Shown: positions 60,021 to 64,000 of the stretch, in pieces
Position numbering within the stretch: position 1 is the first letter of the stretch
How the letters are laid out: each line of letters opens with the position of its first letter
Program-made: the position numbers and the translations under genes
Assembly: GCA_015956445.1 (NCBI GenBank)
Contig: WIUZ02000024.1
Coordinates: 434,001 to 498,000 of the forward strand
Reading direction: 5' to 3'
DNA length: 64,000 nucleotides
From: Thelephora terrestris
Lineage: Eukaryota; Basidiomycota; Agaricomycetes; Thelephorales; Thelephoraceae
Notes under the pieces: model-generated
The model's database searches: none
Told to the model about the DNA's origin: nothing
What the model saw: the letters and a program-made list of their open reading frames with translations, nothing else

Positions 60021-60176
60021 GCTCTTCAGAAACCGTCCAGGATCTCTTCAGTCTCCCACATTCTCTCACCCTCAACCACCAAATCGTCCAACAAACGGTT
60101 TGCACGTCTGTGTGTCTGCACGGCCTATTCTAGCCTCTCTACCTCTTACCAGCCAAACTCCTTCGTCCTCTTTAAC

Positions 60177-60333
60177 ATGACCTGCTCCGTCTGTGGCGGC
60201 AACGATAAAGACATGACCTGCACATGCGATGATGGGTATGCCACCCGTCGTTGTGTTCGTCGTGTGGGACTTATGCTGACCTGCGTCCACAGCCCCCATT
60301 GAAGCTAGAGTCGATTGTAACTGCAACTTCTAA
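60177..60333 (+). CDS. Metallothionein B, diverged, splice acceptor probably moved
   Basis: Exon 1 (60177-60235) encodes MTCSVCGGNDKDMTCTCDD. The acceptor matching copies A and C (CAG at 60290-60292) would give only three more residues and a stop, losing the second Cys cluster. Using CTAG at 60305-60308 instead restores the frame to GVDCNCNF and the stop at 60331-60333, for a 27-residue peptide with six Cys. Exon 1 is also 6 bp longer than in the sister genes. The AATAAA present in A and C is missing. Either a functional variant with altered metal capacity or a gene in decay. Confidence 0.6.
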
Positions 60334-60760
60334 GCGCGCGCACCACGCAGCACGGCAAAAATGCCTTCTTTCTACTCTTCTCTGTACCGCCATTTTGTAA
60401 ACCTTGAAATCCAACCCTTAAAATGTGCTTCTCGTTATCTTGTCCGATTGTCCAAGTCCCGTATACACTTCGGTGGGTCCTTATCTCATTCCATATACCA
60501 CGCATGGTAATTCCACCGGCGGGGTTATGTGGTTTATCACTGACAATGAGCCCAGAGAGATCCGTGGCTGAACATGTGGCGCTCGACGTTACCCCACCCA
60601 TATGTTGATGACAGGCAGCCATAGCCACTAACCTAGGGAAGTAGCGACAACCCAGCAACAAAAGTTAAACGCTGACAATAAACTTAGTCAGATACAGGAA
60701 TCAAATAGCGGGGGTTTCTTAGCCCTTCTATCCATCCCTCAACTTGCCGTTCCCCTAGAA

Positions 60761-61600
60761 AGGTATGATAAACCGCCAGCGGCACTCTCGGGTTTCGCAA
60801 ATTTCCGGGCCAAACAGTTACTGTTCTGGTAGCTCAGGGTATTGCGTTTTAGAAAGAGTCAAGTATCGTGGTCGTCAAATCGATGTCCACTGCACCACGG
60901 TCTCACAACCACACGGGCTCGCTTACTGTTTCATTCAAGCACTTGCAAAGGAGATGCGATCAGTTAACTTGGGGTACATGTGAGTGCATTCAGGTGCCCT
61001 TGCTTCGGATATCCGAAGACCCCGTCGACCGCCTCACGTTGCCACGGCGGAGACACCTAGCGGAGCGGGGAGGGCTTTGAGAGCCACGAGAAAGATAAGT
61101 TGAATCTCGAGGGTGCATACTTGAGGCTCTAAACTTCGGATCCTAGAATCGTCAAACAAGAGGGCGGTCGCATACGTACATAGTTCCTTGTCCCCTCGCA
61201 CCAAGTACGATCGGGGAGAGAGGTGGAACGGAAACGAGGTGTTACTAGCAGGACGCTCTCTGCCGGATCCGCAGTTTCAAACTGGCCAGATGCGGCGTGA
61301 GCCTGAGGGGGGATTAAAGCCGTGGCGCACACATCGGAAGGCAGAGTCGCGCGGATGTATTGTATACAGTATGGGTGACCGTGGTCGAGGCAGAGAGACG
61401 AGCGGCCCGATCGTTCTCTACCGGTCCGGCTTCGCGAGAGCTCACTCACATGGCGTCATAGGAGGTTTGGGCTAATTGGCTTGGACGCTGTGTTGGATCC
61501 CTTGCAAGAGTGACCAGGGAGCCCCAGGAGTACCTCACATGGTCCCAAGGGATCGAAGCGACACGTCATAAGTGGGTCCCGGGTTGAATCTGAGGGTGAT
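60761..61600. other. Linker between U2 and U3
   Basis: Contains a segment (61130-61330) that recurs after U3 at about 63738-63930 without visible gaps. Otherwise no gene. Confidence 0.5.
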
Positions 61601-62824
61601 CGTGAGGTGTTGCTGAGTCTACGTCGAGTAGAAAATCACTAACCCTACCCATGGGAACGCGGGAGGGAATCGAACCAGATGTGCGCTGTCATTCAGTCAG
61701 AATGGAATTCGGAGACAATTACGAGAGCGGGGTAATTTGAAGCCTCAGTGGAAAGCCCGCAATGATCGTCTCGAACGTAGGTGATCAACTAGGCACAAGA
61801 TGCCAATACAGCTTGGCGGTCCTATTGATTTAGGTAAAAGCCTTGTGACCCCGTCTCGTGTACCCCAGGAGAGGTCTTGACGGCGACGCGATCTCTGACA
61901 AGGAGAAATATCCCCGGCAGGATGGCAGGGAGAAGGGAAATCTGAGATAGTACACTCTCCAGGCGAGTGTTATCTCTGCAGCTCCACGCTTTTCCGAACG
62001 CCGTCGTCGAAGTTAGAAAGGCGGCGGTGGCCAAGGTTCGCATTATCGAAGGAGCGGCTGAGAAAGTCCTCGTAGCCTCGCGCACAGCTACTAGTAGGCT
62101 GAGCTAGACATCCGACGGCCGAAAACATGTGATCTCTTCGGTTTTGCGGAAGTTCCGAAGTGTGAAAGGAATGCTAATGACTGGGTTAGCCGCAACGGGA
62201 CAAAGGCGTGTTCAAGTTCAAGAGACACTGGAAAGAAGTGACCGACTCTGATGAACTCAGTGTTTATGGAATTGAGGCTCGTCGAAAAATTCTTTTTCGG
62301 GGCCATGTGAATTTGGGCCTGCCAAGGCATTGCCATCATGCCGAGTACTGTATCGTAATGCTCATGTAGATTTCTAGGATTCGTCGAACTACCTATGTTT
62401 GCCGGAATAGGCACTGCGGCCTTTTGAACCGGAAATGGGGCTATCCAGCGAAAGCCTTGGGAGCATCCAACAACGGGTTATCCTGCAGTTCGCCAGACAC
62501 GACACTCATATCGAGGGATTCTGGTCACGGAAAAAAAATGTGTAGATGGTTTGCACGGAGATGATACCGCGAAGATGAAATGCGGCCCCTGTGCAGTGCC
62601 ACGGAAATCAAGAGAATTCAGACCGATCCCGAGGACTGGGGATACGAGATGCATTGGAACATTGTGGTATTGACTGTTATATATCTTGCTGCGGCCCGGG
62701 CGAGCATGTGGAGATGACGGTAGGATGCTTCGGAGTGGCAGGAAGGGGAAAGGCGATCCGCCTCCGAGCCATCCCAAATGGCAGGGGCACTATTCCAAAC
62801 GTGAGAAACCAGGGCAGCTCAGGC

Positions 62825-62831
62825 TATAAAA
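62825..62831 (+). promoter_or_regulatory. TATA box of metallothionein C
   Basis: TATAAAA, 162 bp before the ATG, exactly as in copy A. Confidence 0.8.
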
Positions 62832-62986
62832 GCTCACCAGAAACTCCCCAAGTTTTCCTCAGTCTCTCGCCTCTTCTCACTGTCAACCACCAAATCGTCT
62901 AACAAACAGTCAGCACCTCTGTGTTTCGCCACGGCATACTCTAACCTCCCTTCCTCTTACTAGCAAACCCCTTCGTCCTCATTAAC

Positions 62987-63124
62987 ATGGCCTGCTCTAA
63001 CTGCAACTGTACTCAATCCGGCTGTGGATGCTCCCAGAAGTATGGTTTTTTCGTTGACCGTGCGGAACCAATGCTGACCCGCGCCCACAGCTGCTCCTGC
63101 ACCAGGGATAACTGCGGCTGCTAA
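62987..63124 (+). CDS. Metallothionein C, 28 residues, 9 Cys
   Basis: Exons 62987-63039 and 63091-63124 around a 51-bp intron. The product begins MACSNCNCTQSGCGCSQ and ends SCTRDNCGC, differing from copy A at only four residues with all nine Cys kept. Nucleotide changes between A and C are concentrated in the intron and UTRs, as expected for a gene under selection. AATAAA at 63215-63220. Same promoter layout as copy A. Confidence 0.92.
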   Translation: MACSNCNCTQSGCGCSQKYGFFVDRAEPMLTRAHSCSCTRDNCGC

Positions 63125-63570
63125 GCGCGCACCACGAAGCACGGCAAAAACGCCTTCTTTCTACTCTTCCCTGTACCGCCGTTTTGGCTAAGCTGTAAAC
63201 GTTAAATTTTAAACAATAAACCCTTACAATGTGCTTATCGCTATATTGTTCGATTGCCCAAGTCCCGTGTACATCCCGGTGGGTCCTCAGCTCATCGGCG
63301 TCATGGAGCGTGTAATTCAATCAGGGCTACGTGGTTGAATAAGTGGCGTTAGATGTTATCTCACCTGTTTACTGATATCCACCGTGCGATCAAGCGCGCG
63401 CGGCAAACAGGCGGCCACAGCTACTAGGATGGGAAGTAATGAAGATCCAGCTGCCGAAGTCGAGCACCAGTGATAATTTCAGTCGGATGTTGGGATGCAC
63501 AGAAGGAGGGATGGAGGACTGGTAAGACTTTCTAGTCCTCCTGTCCGTCCCTCGGCTTGCCATTCTCTTC

Positions 63571-64000
63571 GGAACAAACGATAGACATACAGTGGTATTT
63601 CAGATTCGTCAATGCCTGACGCTGTTCCAGTAACTTAAGGGTACTATGGTCACTCGTACTATAATGTGGCAATCGTCAAAACCATATAGCTAGAAAACGA
63701 CCGCACACGAGCAAACCACACCTGGTGACCGCGCATACTTAGGGCTCTGAAACTCGGATCCTGGGATCCCGATCGAGAGAGCCGTCGCACACCTACATAG
63801 GGCCTTCTCCCTTCACCCCAAGTACGATCGAGGAGAGATGTGGGACGGAAACGAGTATGGCTAGCCGCGATGCCCTCGGGTGAATCCGAAGTTCCAAACT
63901 GCCCAGATGCGGCATGAATGTAACGGAGAATAGCGAACGTGTCGCACGTGTCTTTTTTCAACAACCTCGAACTGTCCTTCTGGAGGAGGTGGGATCAGAA
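63571..64000. other. Right flank, repeat of the U2-U3 linker
   Basis: About 63738-63930 matches 61130-61330. This suggests the array continues, or once continued, beyond the window. Confidence 0.6.

Larger units (their letters stand above)
57680..60760. repeat. Tandem segmental duplication, unit U2 (with metallothionein B)
   Basis: The most diverged unit. It retains the left part shared with U1 (57910-59100) and the metallothionein promoter and gene, but the middle part, equivalent to U1 55400-56100, is heavily shortened. Confidence 0.75.
61600..63570. repeat. Tandem segmental duplication, unit U3 (with metallothionein C)
   Basis: Begins inside the unit, at the point equivalent to U1 55320, and is closely similar to U1 from there to the right edge. 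The left 1.6 kb of the unit is absent. Confidence 0.85.

Noticed and set aside
61640-61680. Perfect tRNA B-box-like GGTTCGATTCC on the minus strand
   Set aside because: The flanking bases do not pair as a T stem, no A box or acceptor stem is found, and the U1 copy has lost the motif.

Overview
This window reads as nuclear DNA of a filamentous basidiomycete, most likely an Agaricomycete. The evidence is genes cut by many introns of about 40-60 bp, CT-rich promoters, and a typical mushroom gene set: alpha-kinase, stand-alone integrase-core protein, F-box/LRR proteins, DUF6533-type seven-helix membrane protein, small dsRNA-binding protein and Cys-only metallothioneins. Nothing looks bacterial. 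No rRNA, tRNA, CRISPR or complete transposon was seen. Most genes had to be rebuilt by joining exons by eye, so splice sites are predictions.

Layout. 0.07-2.6 kb: alpha-type protein kinase (+). 2.65-3.0 kb: 17-bp minisatellite. 3.0-4.75 kb: DDE integrase-core gene (-). 4.75-10.8 kb: gene-poor. 10.8-13.0 kb: CBM21 regulatory subunit of protein phosphatase 1 (+). 13.0-22.7 kb: gene-poor, with hairpins and one weak candidate gene. 22.7-26.0 kb: two F-box genes (-). 26.9-28.0 kb: four-helix MARVEL-like protein (-). 30.6-33.7 kb: chitin synthase (-), divergent from casein kinase 1 (34.5-35.8 kb, +). 38.0-38.2 kb: a 43-residue metallothionein (-). 39.9-41.8 kb: triple-homeodomain transcription factor (-). 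42.0-43.8 kb: pantothenate kinase (-). 45.2-46.0 kb: secreted protein built from duplicated exons (+). 46.9-47.5 kb: frameshifted conserved hypothetical (+). 50.7-51.1 kb: dsRNA-binding protein (+). 51.3-53.1 kb: DUF6533-type membrane protein (-). 53.7-64 kb: a tandem segmental duplication carrying three short metallothionein genes.

The most striking part is the last 10 kb. Three diverged copies of a unit each carry a 27-28-residue metallothionein gene with the same promoter spacing (TATA box 162-163 bp before the ATG) and one intron. The middle copy has lost the reading frame at the old splice acceptor and seems to survive only through a new acceptor 16 bp downstream. A 52-bp segment upstream of the first copy is cleanly inverted relative to the other two. 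With the unlinked metallothionein at 38 kb, the window holds four metal-binding peptide genes, none long enough to show in a simple ORF scan. The housekeeping genes (chitin synthase, casein kinase 1, PP1/glycogen subunit, pantothenate kinase) have no evident shared pathway.
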